Assembly (NCBI RefSeq): GCF_003369915.1
Contig: NC_046675.1
Span: 5,022,001-5,086,000, forward strand
Length of the DNA stretch: 64,000 nt
From: Drosophila miranda
Lineage: Eukaryota; Arthropoda; Insecta; Diptera; Drosophilidae
Reading direction: 5' to 3'
Shown here: positions 1 to 14,400 of the stretch, piece by piece
Layout: each line of letters starts with the position of its first letter
Numbering within the stretch: position 1 is the first letter of the stretch
Program-made: the position numbers and the translations under genes
The notes under the pieces: generated by a model
Seen by the model: only the letters and a program-made list of their open reading frames with translations
The model's database searches: none
What the model was told of the DNA's origin: nothing

Positions 1-1720
1 AGGATTGCTGCTGGATAGCTTCTGGATTGCTGGAGGCGGTAAAGAAAGTTGAGCCCCGACAAAAAAGTGTTTAACATGTGTACTGCCATATCCAGCGGAG
101 CTTAAGCTTCTACTGCTCCGGCATTAAATTTCAATTTAAGCTGGACGCTTCGAAGGCGAAAGGCGGTGTACGGCTTGGCTTGGCTTGGTGCTCTGGAAGC
201 GACGAAGTGCGAATGCTTTGTGAAACAATTAGCATCTTGCTTAATTGTTCAGAGAAGGAGAGCAGTGCTGGGATGTGGCATGTGGCATGCGGCATGCGGT
301 ATGTGGAGGAAGAGAGCTCCCAGCATGTGTGGCATAGAATTTTCCAACATTTTAATGGCGAATTTAGTGAGCTTGTGTGTTGGCAGAACCCCTCTCTATA
401 TGTGTGTAGACGTATCCCCCCCAGCAATATTGCTGCTTCTGTACCCAAAAGAAATATGAAAATGAAATTTAATGCGGTGCAAATACTTTTCAGCATGTCT
501 GTGTGTTTGTGAGAATTTTAATTTGCTTTAATATTTCATTACGGGCCCTGGCATGTGCATGAGCGGGCAAACAGCGTATGGAAAGGCCAGGAACTGCGTG
601 GCTAGGAATTTCAGTTAAGATTAATTCGCGCCTTTGCTCCCAGCACCTTGAGCCTGGCTGCGTTCGGCTGTGGAGGTCTGGCTGTCCCCCAACCGGAGCC
701 AGGTGCCATCGCGGTGGCAATCTTCAGGTGGAGCTCACTTTTGGGCACGTCCCCTCGGCAGGCAGTTGCGGTTCTTTTTCAACTCGGTTGCACTTTGGGT
801 CACGCCTGAGCGACGATGCGTTATGAAGATGGTGAAGCCGGTGGCTGTGGCAGGTGAAAAACTTGAGCGGCACAAAATGGTGCCACTTAACGGAAGCAGC
901 ATAAAAGCAACGGCAAAAGTAAAGCCAACCCGCAGCCCCAGTCCCAGTCCCAACCACAGCCACAGCAACACGGCAAAGAACAACAGCAACAAATTAAAAT
1001 AAACTTTAATCATGGCGGGTAAACAGAGGCGGAAAAACTGTAGCATACTTATGTGCGCCAAAGCAAATGGCGACACCGACGGCGAGCAGCGCGCTGCGGA
1101 AGGAGACGGAGCAGCAGCTCCACTAAGTGCTGCATTTCATCATCGTCAGCAGTCGTATCAGAGGGAGCTCTTCGTCCTGTCGCCTTGTCATCCCCGGGCT
1201 GCACCAGCTGCAGCCCCATTGATAACTGGAGTGCTTGACGGGCAGTAAATATTTTTATTCAAGTTAATAATGTTGCTCTCGTTGCCAGCTTTGGTTTGCT
1301 TTTTGCCTTCTACCGTTTTCCCTGTTATACCCTTATTAGGCTACCCTTGCTGAGGGTATTATGGGTGTGATATGGTGTTTGAAAAGCAGAGAATGGAGTA
1401 TTTATTATTGATCGGTGATTAAACAAAGAAAAGTCTTTATATATCCCAGAAATAAAGTCTCTAAGCTATAGCTGGAGCCCTAAATCGATCCCAATTATAC
1501 TCCAGCCAAGTCTCCCAGAGTAATGGTAGGGTATCTAAATCTTCGGCACCGAGCCGAACCTCCCTTTCTTATTGCTAATGCAGCCAGCCTGTTTACGGGC
1601 CAAGTCCTTTCGTCCGTCTATTTACCAGCACTGCAGTTGTTTACTGAGGTTTCCATCATCCGTTCTCTATCTGCGCTTTTCTGTTTGTTCATTAGCCGCT
1701 CGGTCCGTGGCAACCAGCAA

Positions 1721-1744
1721 CAGCAGCAGCAGCAGCAGCACAGC
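1721..1744. repeat. CAG microsatellite
   Basis: About eight CAG units, followed by an imperfect ACC run. Confidence 0.9.
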
Positions 1745-4700
1745 ACCACCACCAGGACGAGCACCATCAAGAGCAACATCAGCAAAGGAGCGGCGGCAAC
1801 ATTTTTACTCATCGCTTGTTTTATGCGGTTTCAAATAAATTGCCAGCTAGCATCATTTCCGCTGCCCCGCCATGATTAAACAGCAACATTTTTGCCCACT
1901 CATCAGCCAGAAAGGGGATCCCGATCTCGATCCCGGGACTCGGCTTTGGCATTCCCTCGACTGCTACCGTATTCATCGTGGATGGCTCATGTGCCCAGTA
2001 TACCCCCAGAAAGTACGCGGCACTCTGTACTTCAGTTTTGAGCACTAGCTACTATTTATGGCCAACACTTTGCTGGCCCTGGCTGACGACTGCGACTAAA
2101 GCGGGGTCTAGAAAAGGCAATTAAATGATTATTTGTGCTGTTACTTCTTTCCAGTGATTTAATGACGTGGTGGAAATATGTTTGCTGTCTGCGTGAGCAG
2201 CAAAGAAAGCCGGACAGGGCCGAGGCAGGGGCCAAATATAATGACCAAAAAACAATTAGGCGGAAATCCTCTCCTGCAGCGACTTGTTGGTTGTTGCTCT
2301 AGAAACACAATTAATATCAATTTGAATTACTTTTTATGTGTTTCCGCTGAATGGTCCACCTTAATATATCATAATTAGCATTGGGGATCCCTCTTGCTAG
2401 AGTCAGGCCCAGCATATGGAATAGACACGGAGGTAAGGTACAAACACAAACAAAAAAAAAAAAGGTGCGGCCATTAAATTTGCATACAATTTTGTTCTTC
2501 TGTTATCCTTATCGGGAGGATGCTCTAACCGTGTTTGCATAATTTTCCACTTTGTGATTTGGGTTGTGCAAAAGACAAGGGAAAGCCCCGGGTTGATTAA
2601 TGTTTCTGCCTGATTTCCAGAGTGCTTGACAAGGCATAAATCGCTGGCTACCATGGCATGGCTATTGTCGGGGCTTATTGGCACATATAATGACAATTAT
2701 TTAATTGCAAAACACACACACAAGCCCCCAAACTTTTCGGGGAGGGGAGGGCGTTTTCCAAATTAGTTGGACAAACTTTGTCGTCTGATGATACGACTGA
2801 ATGACAAGTTGAGTTGACTTTTCGACTACAAAAGGGCAAGCAGGAACTCTTGTCTCCGTATCTCGTTTGCCATTTAAGCCAGTTGCATTTTCACTCAGAC
2901 ATTGATAAGGTTACTGTCACCACACACACACGCACACATGTATACAGGTATGTGAATTGCATAACTTGCCAGCATGAGTAAATAAACACAGACACGAAGA
3001 ACTCAACAAAGCTAAAGTAATTTGCACTCAGGCAGCCCTCTGCCAGTGTAATTTGAGGTGTTTCCTGTGCGTCTCTGGCTGCTGCTTTGCATAATTATTA
3101 TTATGATTGCTGAAGTTTTGGTAATTTGGTCAGGCACAAATGAAATTTGGTTGAAACTAGAGACGAAAATTCGTCTATAGTTCATCAGACACTCAACCAC
3201 TCCGACTGACTCGGGCTGATTTCAATTTGCATAGCAAATAAATGATTTTATAACTAATTGCAAAATCTTAAGCGATATTTAACAGCCTGTGCAATGAAAT
3301 ATTTCCTCAAATACAGAATAATCCCAACCGCTAACATCTCGAAGCCAGAACTAATTACTAATCATTCATGTTTAGTCTACAAACTTCGATTAAAGATGCC
3401 CTTTGGCAGTCGCAGCCCAGCAGTTTCCTTGGCTTTAATCTTTCTATCTCAGACTGGTATTAAATATGGTTTGCCAAACTTTCTTCCCACCAAAAAAAAG
3501 GACAAGAAAGGGAGAACTTGGCTGGCTTGCCAAGAAAACCCCTTGGCCCGAAACCCACCCATGGGGAGGACTGTCGGTGAGGCCCACCTGCCGGGCGGTT
3601 GCCTTCCTCTAATGGCCGCAATGTGCGCGACCATTAGTGGAACATATGGCCGGCTGGAGCGGAGCGGGGCTAACCTTCTCTGGCCCGAAAACTTTTTCGC
3701 TGGCCTAAATGTAACTTAATTTTTTGGCTTCCACAGCGGGTCAAACCCAGCTTGTTACCGTTACCTTTACCAGACTCGATGCCCGCTCTATAGAGTAATT
3801 GGTCCCCGGAGTGCTGCAGCTACTTAGAGACATTGTGTGGTTCAAGCTGTTGGGTGGAATGATACCAAGGGTATGCTCTTTACTCCCATCCCCTCCTTGT
3901 GCTCGTGTCAACCATCGAGGAATATTTATGGCACAGGAGTGGCGATAAAAAACGTTAACCGTTTGGGCTTAGAGAGCAGGCTTTTCCTCTCTTTTTTCTG
4001 CTGGAAAATTAGCGATGGCACTAAATTGTATTTAAGAAATTACCAGCCAAAGTTGTATGTAATCGTAGGGCTACAAATGAAATCTTTAAAGCCCTAAGGC
4101 CCAGCACTTTAAGAGCCACGAGCCGAACTAATACTGAGTCTGAAATGGAAACGGAAACCGAAACCAAAGATTCCCACTTATGTAAGGGATGGAAGGTAAC
4201 TCCAAAGATCGCTCAGGTGTGGCCCTCGTGCGGCTCTCGTGTGTGTGGGCCAACTCAATTTAACGCCCCGAAGGCAGCAAAGTAGCAGCACAAATAAAGA
4301 CACACAGCATTCCAGGGATTGCTAGCTCATAAATAGTTAAGCAAGCGAGATGAGAGGCAGGACCTAGTACTACCGAAAAGGGACCTGGGCAGAAAATGGC
4401 ACAGAGACCCCGGTGCTCCGCTGCTCCGGTGCGAGTGCTGGCCCAAAAGGTGGGCCTAAAGGTTAACAAAAGGTTCAAGCGAATTTTATGCGTTTGTCAA
4501 TAAAAGCCCAAGCACACACAGGACCCCAAGAAGGTGACCCCAAAAGCGAAAGCAAATCAGGCTAAGTGTAGGCATATTGACCTTCATCAGTGCCAACAGC
4601 GGGCCAACTCCCACTCCAGCTCCCAGCGGACAGAAGCCAGAGCAAATAATGCCGTGCGGGCTAGGATGTGGAAGAGGACTATAGCGATACTGGACTGTGA

Positions 4701-4880
4701 TTTGGCGGGGCCTTCACGTGCGACGATTGCTTTGCAATTAGCGCCATTTCAGCAGCTTCGTCCTGTCGTCGGCTCGTCGTTAATTACCCAAGTCGCCTGC
4801 ATTTGAAGGCTGTCCGGCACTGGACACCGCCCATCGACGACAGTTTTGTGACCCATTTCTGGGCACTAACCATCGCTGTC

Positions 4881-4904
4881 TGTGTGTGTGTGTGTGTGTG
4901 TGTG
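4881..4904. repeat. GT microsatellite
   Basis: Twelve perfect TG units. A second GT run lies at 5089-5106. Confidence 0.9.
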
Positions 4905-7053
4905 GAAGAATGGTTAAAAAGGCTCTCATAAATTTGGCACATGCCGAACCACGGGGCGCATACGTAACGTCTAATCGTATGTAAGACGGCCGGCTCCAAT
5001 TAGTCGTGTCGCTTTCAAGAGCTGCTCTCTCGCACACACTAGCACTCTCATCCTCATCCTTGTCCTCGTTTTTACTATATTTATGCATGTGTGTGTGTGT
5101 GTGTGTTTGTAAGTCCCAGTGGTACGTGTGATTGCTGGGAGCCAGGACTCGCTTGGCGAGTCGCCTAACGAGCTAAGCGCCGGGTAGGAGGAGTCCAAAC
5201 AAAAGCTGCTTCTCCTCGAATGCTGCTGCACAATGGCCGTGCAAGATGGCCGCCGGCCGTGCCACTTGGCAAGTGTCAACACGAGAAAACAAAAAAAAAC
5301 CTCGACGAAATTTGTGTCATTTTGAAACGGAGAACAAATGCAAATTATGGAAAACAAAAGGAAGTCACGCATAAACATTTGTTTACATTAAACGTCAAGA
5401 GAAATACAGTCGAGCCTTTCGGCAATAAATACGCAAATCCAAAACGCCACAGGATACTGTGTTCATTATTGTTTGCATACACACGACTACACTGAGAGAA
5501 AGTTTATATACACAGCGGTAGGTCTGACCAGATTTCAGCGTATTCTCACACCCTTTCCCGCGGTGTACCTTTCTATACCTTACTCCATTTGTGTGGCAGT
5601 CAAAAGCACAGCGTGGCACCACAGCTAAGCTTTCAACAACTTGGAAACTTATTCAGGATTTAATATTAAATGTCGAAAGCGGCCCACATGCTGTGCTCGC
5701 AAGACACGCAACGCGGGAGCGGAGTGAATTATTAGTTATTTCGAACACATTCCAGGCAAATGGGTTACTGCTACTTTGGCTCTAATGTTATAATTGGGTC
5801 GGGAATACGGAGCCAGTGCCATATGGCAGAGGCGTCGACTTACCGGCAGCACTGTGCGGCAACTAAAGTCTGTCATGCAACAAAACAAGCGACTAACGAT
5901 AGGCGGGTCCCCAATCTCCTGCTGCCATAATGACTTCATTTTCCAGTCCCCCACCCCGACAACAGGATGAAACACCTAATCCTGACAAGAAATTGCATTG
6001 CAAAATGCATATCGTACACCGTGTGGCATTCAACAGAAGTGTGAATTATAAACACGCAGGGTCCCACCGAGGGGTGCCTTTTAATAAGCCACCAGGAACG
6101 TGCAGCGGTCAGTGGCGGTGGCATAAAAAACGTTGCAAGTTCCAGGCGATAATAGTACTCAACAACAGGAATCAAAAGGAATTGCAGCCGAAGTTTATGA
6201 TACCCTCTCAGAGCGATCAAAGCAACAAATGTCGTACAGAATTCCGATAAAACACCTTTTCTACTGAACAATTATTTGGTTGTTGTATATGTATCGACAA
6301 TGTCAAAATACCCTCTGCAAGGGTAGTGAAATGAGCTAAAAAAATATGCTAAGAAAATTGTTCAATTAATGTGAGCTGCCATGGGTGGCAGAGAGCAGGG
6401 GTAAAGCGTTTTTAACGCGCATAATTCTCACACAGATACACACATCTGTACATTGTTAGTGCCATGTAATTAAGCGCATGCTAAAAAACGGTACGAGTAT
6501 GCAACAAGAATGTCCCGTATCCAGTGGCAGCGTCGCAGGCCAGAGGCTTCCTTCCATGAAGCCACCGACGGTAGTTGTGCCAACCGCCAATCAATAACCG
6601 GGCTGGATGGATGGTGGGCGGGGGGTGGTGATACGCCACTTTAATTGGAGCCATGTCAAAAACAGGCGAGCCAAGTGCGGAAAAAATCAAATTTATTTTG
6701 AAGCTGATGGTGCAACTCCTGTTGGCGCATGTGCCAGATCAATCAATATCAATCCGCAGCCACATTACGCATATGTCTGTTGTCGGAGCTGTCAGAAACT
6801 GTATACGAGGCAAGAAACTAAGGCTTCACGGGGAACTCGTTCTGGAATGTTTTTAGGCCAGGTAAGCGCAACATTCACTGTCGCTTGGGCACTCGTATGT
6901 ATCAAAGGACAGTGCTATTTATGGACTTGTGCTTGTCCAGTGGCAGGCGGTCCATTGTTGTCTGTCAGTCCCTGGTAATTTATGCAAATATACCCAAGGC
7001 TTGATACGGACACACGATGCTCGTCAAACTTTCGCCGAGCGCCGAGCAAACAA

Positions 7054-7073
7054 ACACACACACACACACACAC
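7054..7073. repeat. CA microsatellite
   Basis: Ten CA/AC units. Confidence 0.9.
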
Positions 7074-7550
7074 ATGCACACAAAACCTGCAGATGTAAAC
7101 TATTTAGCAAACATTTGCATAAACATGGGTGTGTGCTTTGGCATAATGAAAAGCTGGTCAAATATTTACACACCCTGCAGTAAAGTGACCCACTGTTTGG
7201 TGGCCACAAGGGAAAGAGTTATTCCACAATTACAACAAACATCGTGAAAAAATGTATATAATTTTAGCGGCACAGTGCGCACAGTGGCTCTTTACGGCTG
7301 GGCTGCTCATGTCAAGTCCAATAAATTTAATAACGCATACTAAAACCCTAAGCAGACACGCACACGCGAGAGGAAAACTCGAATAAAAAAAGCCGCCAGC
7401 GGCAGAGCAAAATGTGTGGAATACAAGTTAAATAGGGTGCAGCATGCGATGAGCGGCGGGCGTGGAGCATAAACATTTTCCATTCAACTTAAAATTGTTT
7501 ACAGAATAATGTGAAAATGGCTACCAAGCATGTGTTGCCTCGCTCTCTCC

Positions 7551-7652
7551 GCTCTCTCTCTCTCTCTCTCTATGTGAGTGCGTGTGTGTGTGTGGGTTTG
7601 TGTGCTTATGTCAAAATGGCGATAAATGTTGCTAAGCGAGAACAACAATATA

Positions 7653-7682
<30 letters not shown>
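7551..7682. repeat. CT run, GT-rich spacer and CAG run
   Basis: A CT run (7551-7571) is followed by a GTGTG patch and a CAG run of nine units (7655-7682). Such compound microsatellites create the long ORFs seen here. Confidence 0.85.
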
Positions 7683-7687
<5 letters not shown>

Positions 7688-8368
7688 AATTTATGCCAAA
7701 GCTGTTGCCTGGCTTCTGGCTCCTGGCCCTATGCCATAAGTTCAATGTTTTTTAAATACCGAAAAAACAATCATTGGCAGAACGGGGTCTTTGCATTACA
7801 CAACATTACGCATACGCCACGCTGGCTTACTGCACAAAATGGCTGCCCGCATGTGACTAACGGAAAGTGGGAGGTGGAGGGGTCCTCTTGCCTGGAGATT
7901 TTATGGCCTGCTAAAGGGCCACATTTTTATACATTTCACGCGCTCACATAAATAACGATTATGCCCCGGGCAAACGGAGCAGAAGGTTTATGACTTTTGC
8001 CCAGGAGCGACTGCCACTGGCTCTGGCTTGTTGGCCTCGAATTCCTTAAATGGCTTCATTCTGCGGGAAAACTGTCAATTGACAGCTGCCGGAATAGATG
8101 AGTCTAATTTATGTGCATGGGATGTGAGGAAAACGGAATGAAAATGGAAAACTTTCTACTTTACCGACAGAGCCGGGCGTCTCATATGTGCTGCTGCGCA
8201 AAGTTTCCGGTAAATTAATCCAAAGTGTTGCGGTCCAATGGCAACAGACACCGCAAGTCGCAGTGGCAGTCGCAGTAGAAGTCGGTGGCAAAGTTTTGGC
8301 CGGATTGTTCTAAATTCAAAGACAAAACAGTCACGACAACAAGAGGTGGTGCAACACCATCCACCATT

Positions 8369-8475
8369 GCTGCTGCTGCTGCTGCAGCACAAATGTCGCT
8401 TCCAAATTGTCGCTGGCAGCTGTGGTCGTTCCTGTTGCAGACACAGGAGCAGCGGCAGCAGCAGCAGCAGCAGTA
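8369..8475. repeat. Facing CTG and CAG runs
   Basis: Six CTG units (8369-8386) and about six CAG units (8455-8475) lie 70 bp apart in opposite orientation, so the strand could fold into an imperfect hairpin. Confidence 0.75.
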
Positions 8476-11400
8476 GGAACAGCCATGGTAACGACACTTG
8501 GCGAGGCATCGTCAGCGGAACTGCAGACACGCACTCGAAAATGTTTTAGCTGCAAATGTGTTGTCGTTGCTGTTGTAATCAACACCCATACATACACACA
8601 CACAGACAAGACACATAGATACACTGACACAATGGAAGTTGCCCCGACAAAACCTCAAAGTTGCAATATAGTGAAAAGTCAATTGCATTTTGATGTTGGC
8701 AACGCCGCAGCTGCAGGAGCATGCACACGAGAAAGACATGGCTATAGAAAGGGCAACATTGGCAGGAGCAGAAGCCACAATGCATTTGGAGTGCAAGTTC
8801 TGGCAACTAATGAAACAATATTCAATTATTTATCACAATAATGGTTACAGCCCGAGAGCACCATGCCAGACACTGACTATCGGCAACGTGGCAAAAGCCC
8901 AAACTTAATTAGAGCCAGGAAGTGTGTGAGCCTAATGAGAGAGAGAGAGCCTTACTTGTCTGTGTGTGTATTATTAAATATAATCAATATGCAAATGACA
9001 TAGAAAATTCGAAAATAAATTCGCATCTATGGAAACTGTTTTACAATAGAAATTGATACGAATCAAGGAACATTTTCGGGCGTTATTACACAACAAATAT
9101 TTATAATTAGTCTTGATTAAGGTGTGAATAATGCGGTTTATAAAATATTCCAATTTCGTGCACAAATTAGTTTTGTAAATTCTTTCCAGATGAATGGCCA
9201 ACAAATTGCAATTTAATTACATCAAAACAGTTCGTAAAACTGAAATTAGCAGAACATGTTTGCAAGCCGAACTTTTGGCCAACTAATGAAACAGCCAATT
9301 GAGTTTCGCTGAAATTAAATTAAGCCATAATTTCCACTCGAGGAGTAGTATTAACAACTGGGAAGTACAACTCGTATCGCATGGAAGTGCTCCTCCCCCC
9401 CCCCCCTCGTTGCCCTTGTTGCCCGCGCTCCTGGTGTCGTGTCAACACCTTGTCAAACTTTCCCCTCAAGTGTGCCAATTGGTAACAGGTGGCAACAGAC
9501 AAGGACCTGGGCAACTTACTTCTATTTCAATGCATGTCAACTGGGAATGTCAGTTGGCCTTTTTGGCCACCATGCGCATAAATGAAAAACGTGCTCGAGT
9601 TGCTCGAGTTAACTTCCTCACTGTTACCTTTTATGTACCTTCTGTGCCATTCTCCGAGCACCAACAGAATTCTCTGAATTTTTTCCCCAGCCAACTTCCA
9701 TTTGCAAATCATGATTGACATGCGAGTTGCCGGAGAAATGAAAAAGTACACCAGGCGTCTCTATTTGCATTTCACTGTAACTTCCATGCACCCTCTCTTT
9801 TGGCACTACGAAATGTAACTTGATTTTAATTAGCCGAGCAGCAGCAAAGTGAAAAAATTGTTGAAAGTTTGCTCAATTGATTTCGCAAAGTAATTTGATA
9901 AGCACAACATTTTTAAACACAATTTGGCCGGGACAAAAGTTGCAATCATTAAATATTTTCATTTTCGTTTTACATTTTCACTTCTCGCAACAGATTCTAG
10001 CAATTTGAGTTACCCATTCATAATGAAATTCTCACTATTTTCCATAGAATTCAATTAAGAACTTTTTGTGTCTGCCGCAGACGGGGCTTCGGCTTCGACC
10101 ATCAACCCAACTTTAAACTTGTTCGACGTTTTGTTGCTCTGGCCCCCGGACAATCTCCTCATGAATTTCTATTCCCCATTTATGGCGTAGACTTTCTTGA
10201 AGATTTTCCCATGTCAAAGTCGTGAGGTTCCGAAATGTATAAATTTAGTTAGCTTAAGCCTAAAACTTTTGACAGCGGTCAAGGAAATTGTGCTCGGCTG
10301 GAAATTTATGGTCCAAATTAAAGATGACAAATTAATTATACGCCCTGTGAGCCAACGCTTCCGTGCCAGCTGGGATTGCATTAAAAGAGACGTGGCTGGG
10401 AGTTTCGAGTTCATTTATTATTCCTACCTATGCACAAGTCTGCCTTCAGTTCTTTTGTGTCGCCAATCCTTGACTCCTGAGCACTCCAGTCGACTCGACT
10501 ATATCCGGCATCGATTCCACTCCACCTCACGCTGCCTCCCCACTCGAGGAGTTGGCTTGTCTATTTCGTATACCCTTGCAAAGGGTCCAGAGCCTTGAAA
10601 GGCATCAACGTCTTTTATTACCGGCTGAAACTTTCCAATAGAAATAATCGTTCGAAAACCATAAATATTTGTGGATAAATTTCTTAAATTTTCGATGATT
10701 GTTTAAGGGTATAAACAGCTTTGGTCTTCACATCAATCTCTCTTGTGTCGGTTTTGCATTTCTCGTACTGCAGTTTGAATTATTGGCAGCGTAAAAACGG
10801 TGACAGCCAAGTGCGTGACGTTCTACTGCAATTTTATGTTTGATCCAATGCGTCAGCAGGGGCTGACTCTCCACCATCTATGGCTTTCCAAGCGAATGGC
10901 TGTCCACTCAATCAGGATTTCAAGGATTTGAAGTGACAATCATAATGCAGTCGTTGCATTGGGAATATGCTTTGTCTCCGACAGTGCCATAAGGAGAGAA
11001 AGAGATAGTAGACAGTGCAAAACGGGGCGGAGGAGGAGACATAATCATTGGGGCGGATTGAGATTTCCGTTCTTTGGCAGGTAATTGACTTACAGCACTA
11101 ACAGCACTTCGCCGTGTTTAACTGACGTACTTGAAGGGCAGGACAGTGTAAATGCCCCAAAGTCTGGCCAGAACTTGTCTAGCAGGGTGATTCCTGATAA
11201 GAAATGCTGTGGGGGGGATTCTGGCAAATGCAAATTTCTCTTCAAAGAATTATAAACTTTATGAAAAGATATTTTCACTTTGACCTTACCTAATCTACAC
11301 CAAGCTTGACCACTCTCCGCACACGACTACCCCTGATGGGGTCTCGGCTCTCTGTTGCGCTTCACTTCAACAGGCGAAAGTTTATGGCCAAAAGCCACAG

Positions 11401-14400
11401 CCCACACATCCCGACGCCCACAAAACACGACTCTTTCCTCAGACAACACCGCCACTCCTGCTCCAACGCCTCCTCCTCCTCCTCCTCCTGGCTGGTTGCC
11501 TCCTTTGACATGCCACAGGAGTGACCGGAGAGCAGGAATTGCACGTAGCCAAAACTTGTTCGTACTTTCTCATAGTCGAATTTCTTTTCTCTTTTCTCGT
11601 TTCTCGTTTTTCGTTTCCTTTTTGTTTCAGCTTCATTTTTGGCTTTCTGAGGCTTCTTATTCTACTCATTTTTTCTTTGTGCATTTTTGTGCTAAGTTCT
11701 CTCTATTATTTGCTCTGACCACATTTTTCTAGTTTTTGCACGTTTCTACTTTATTACCGTTCACTCCGTTTCTCTCTCTGCCTCTTCATCCACCGCCTCC
11801 TCTTGTCTCTCTTTTATGGCCTGGCCAACACGAGAAAAAAAGTGGCTACCACAAACTATACAAGCATCTAGACAGACAAACTGCGGTCAAGATGGCTCTG
11901 CTCTGCCATCTCTTTGTGTTCGGCAATTTCTAATTTCGGGCATTTACAACAAAATAATGTAATGTTTGTTTGCAACCGCACCGCACCGCACCAAATGCCG
12001 ATACTACATAGATAACTTAACAACTTAATGGCCAACCGCAAGTAAAGAAACTTTATAGGAATACTCGTAGGGCCTTGGGCTTTCGATTGGGCTTTTGATT
12101 GGGTGTTGGGAGGTGGATGTGGATGTGGGTAAGCACACACACAAAAGGAGCTCACAGAAACCAAAAAGTGAACGACAACACTTTGCTGTACATAAATCAA
12201 TTGGGAGCATCGGAAGACGGGGTCCAGAGCAGAGCAGAGCAGGGAGAATCAGGGGAATCAGGGGAATCAGAGCGATTACTTATGTCAGCACAAAAACACA
12301 AAGCAGGACAATGGATCTACTCGGGTGGGTGGATTACTTGGCTGCATAGAGGAATCCACCACCCCAAGGGGTCAACAAAAGGTGCAGGTCTCCTGCCGCA
12401 GCCGCTGCCGCTGCCACTGCTGCTGCACACACTCAATGGAGGCGGCGGAGAATCAATGGGAGGTGAGCCCTAAATCAATGGAAGGTGGAAGAAGCAGGGG
12501 CCTTGGAATCAGGGCAGATGCAAAAGCATTTCGAGGTAAACATGTTGGTAAAGTGTTACAAGTGTTGCAAATCTCTTTGGCTGCCTCGGCCTGCGGTTGT
12601 GCCCAGGCCGGGGGAGAGGAAGGGACTGGCTGAACCAGAGATTGGAGCAGAAGTTGGCCAAGTGTAAGTCCTTGGCTTAGGCTGGGAGCCTGGCGATTGG
12701 GAAAGTAGTTTGCATGTCGCGGTGTGGGGATTATAAACAGGTTGACTTATTCACACACACAGACAGAACCCGCCTCTCCTCTGAAGGACTCTCCGAAAAT
12801 GAGCAAATCAAACGGCTGCACAACAATGTTGGGTCAACGAGGGTTGAGTGAGCCATTCCATACGATATTTATAGGGAAAACAACTTTCTGGTGTCGTGAT
12901 TTATGAACGTTTCAACTTTTCCACCTTATCAGCAAAAGTTTTGTTCACTCTATTTTCCGACATAGCCGGAACGCGGTCTGGCATATGGCTGGGTCTGCGT
13001 AGGTGAGGACTTTTAATATGCACACAGACACGCACCACACTCTAAACCTCCACCGCCACCTCCACCCCTGACTGTCTGCTGGTGGTGTCGCCTCCCCTCC
13101 CCTGCCCACCCTCCTCGTGGCTGTCCACCCCTTTTCTCCTGATGGTGCCAAGGGCAAGTTGCGGACTGGCGGGAGCTAAACTTTGGCGTACAACAAAATT
13201 TCGCAAAGCATTTTATCACGTTACGCTTTCAACTGGCTATAAAAATGCATTCACATTCTGCTCGGCTGGCTCTGACATGACGTTCTACCCCCACCCCCAG
13301 ACATTATGGCTCCCCCAAAGCTCTGCAGCGGCGACTGTATAGGGGTCTATAAAAATTATGCCCCTAAATCGAGCTGATAGCGATGTAGACGAGCTGATTG
13401 GGGCCGTATTTACCCTACTCAAGCGCTGACAGCGCCAGTCTGAGAAGTCCTTTCAGATTTTACCATGAAAATCGATTTGAAAATTTATAGCGAGACCTTT
13501 GTTGGAATTGCCTTCATAGCGCGGGAGTGCTAAATCGCGTTTATTGGTATTAACTGGGAGAACTAAAAGGGATTTTACATTAGTTTGTCCTGTGATCTAT
13601 GGGACATTTTTATCACTCTCGAGTAAAGCTGTGCTTGAACTCCCTTTTACTATCTATGTCAACATTAATATCAAATGATACGGCAAATAAAATATGCAAA
13701 CGGTTCTCTGTATTCATATCTGCTGCAGCTCTGTGTACTCTGCCCAGGCTTCTTCTTCGTTGTTCTCTAGGTGAAGAGTAAGCTTCGTTTATTCCAGACT
13801 GAAGAGCATAGACAAGAACGATACTAGATTTTCAATCCCTCCCCAACCTGCAAACACATCTAAGTCCGGACAATGTGAGTCCAATATCAAATTGCAATTG
13901 AATAGCGATACACAGACAGAGGCTATGAACCAGAATCGATGCAATATTAGATTCCCAGCCCTGTCGAGACCCAGTCCCACCCACCACAGTGCCAACCAAG
14001 CTGGCGATACTCAAATCAAATCATATGAAATTTAAAACTGATGTCAGCCAGCTGCTCAACCAATAAACGGGAGAGACGAGTCTCTGCATAGCAATTGCAT
14101 AATTTAATTGATTTAAAAGTACGATGTGGTGCCGGCACCTTGATTGGCCATAAAAGTGAAAGCACAAATACAATTATGTATCAATATTGAATAACAATAA
14201 ATAAAATATTAAATTAACACGGAAGCGGAGGCGAACATCAGTTGCAGTTTGCCAGAGTTGTGGCAATGACAATGGCAGTGGCAGTGGCAGGAGCCGGCTA
14301 ACCTGGCCACAAATAGTTGTTAAACAAATGTTTTTTGGGCGCAACAACGACTGCGAAAGCCAAATAATTGCAATATTCATGAAAATTGTAAACACATTCG

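Larger units (their letters stand above)
1..12000. other. Gene-free stretch, non-coding
   Basis: No ORF here has domain content, splice support or a signal peptide; all are short or run through microsatellites. Seen: CAG runs (1721-1744, 7655-7682), GT/CA runs (4881-4904, 5089-5106, 7054-7073), a CT run (7551-7571), and three copies of an ATACCCTTGC/GGGTAT dyad motif. The frequent TAATTAA and ATTAATT patches fit an intergenic or intronic region. Confidence 0.6.

Noticed and set aside
3258..3719. 153-codon plus-strand ORF
   Set aside because: No signal peptide, domain or splice context; composition is not gene-like.
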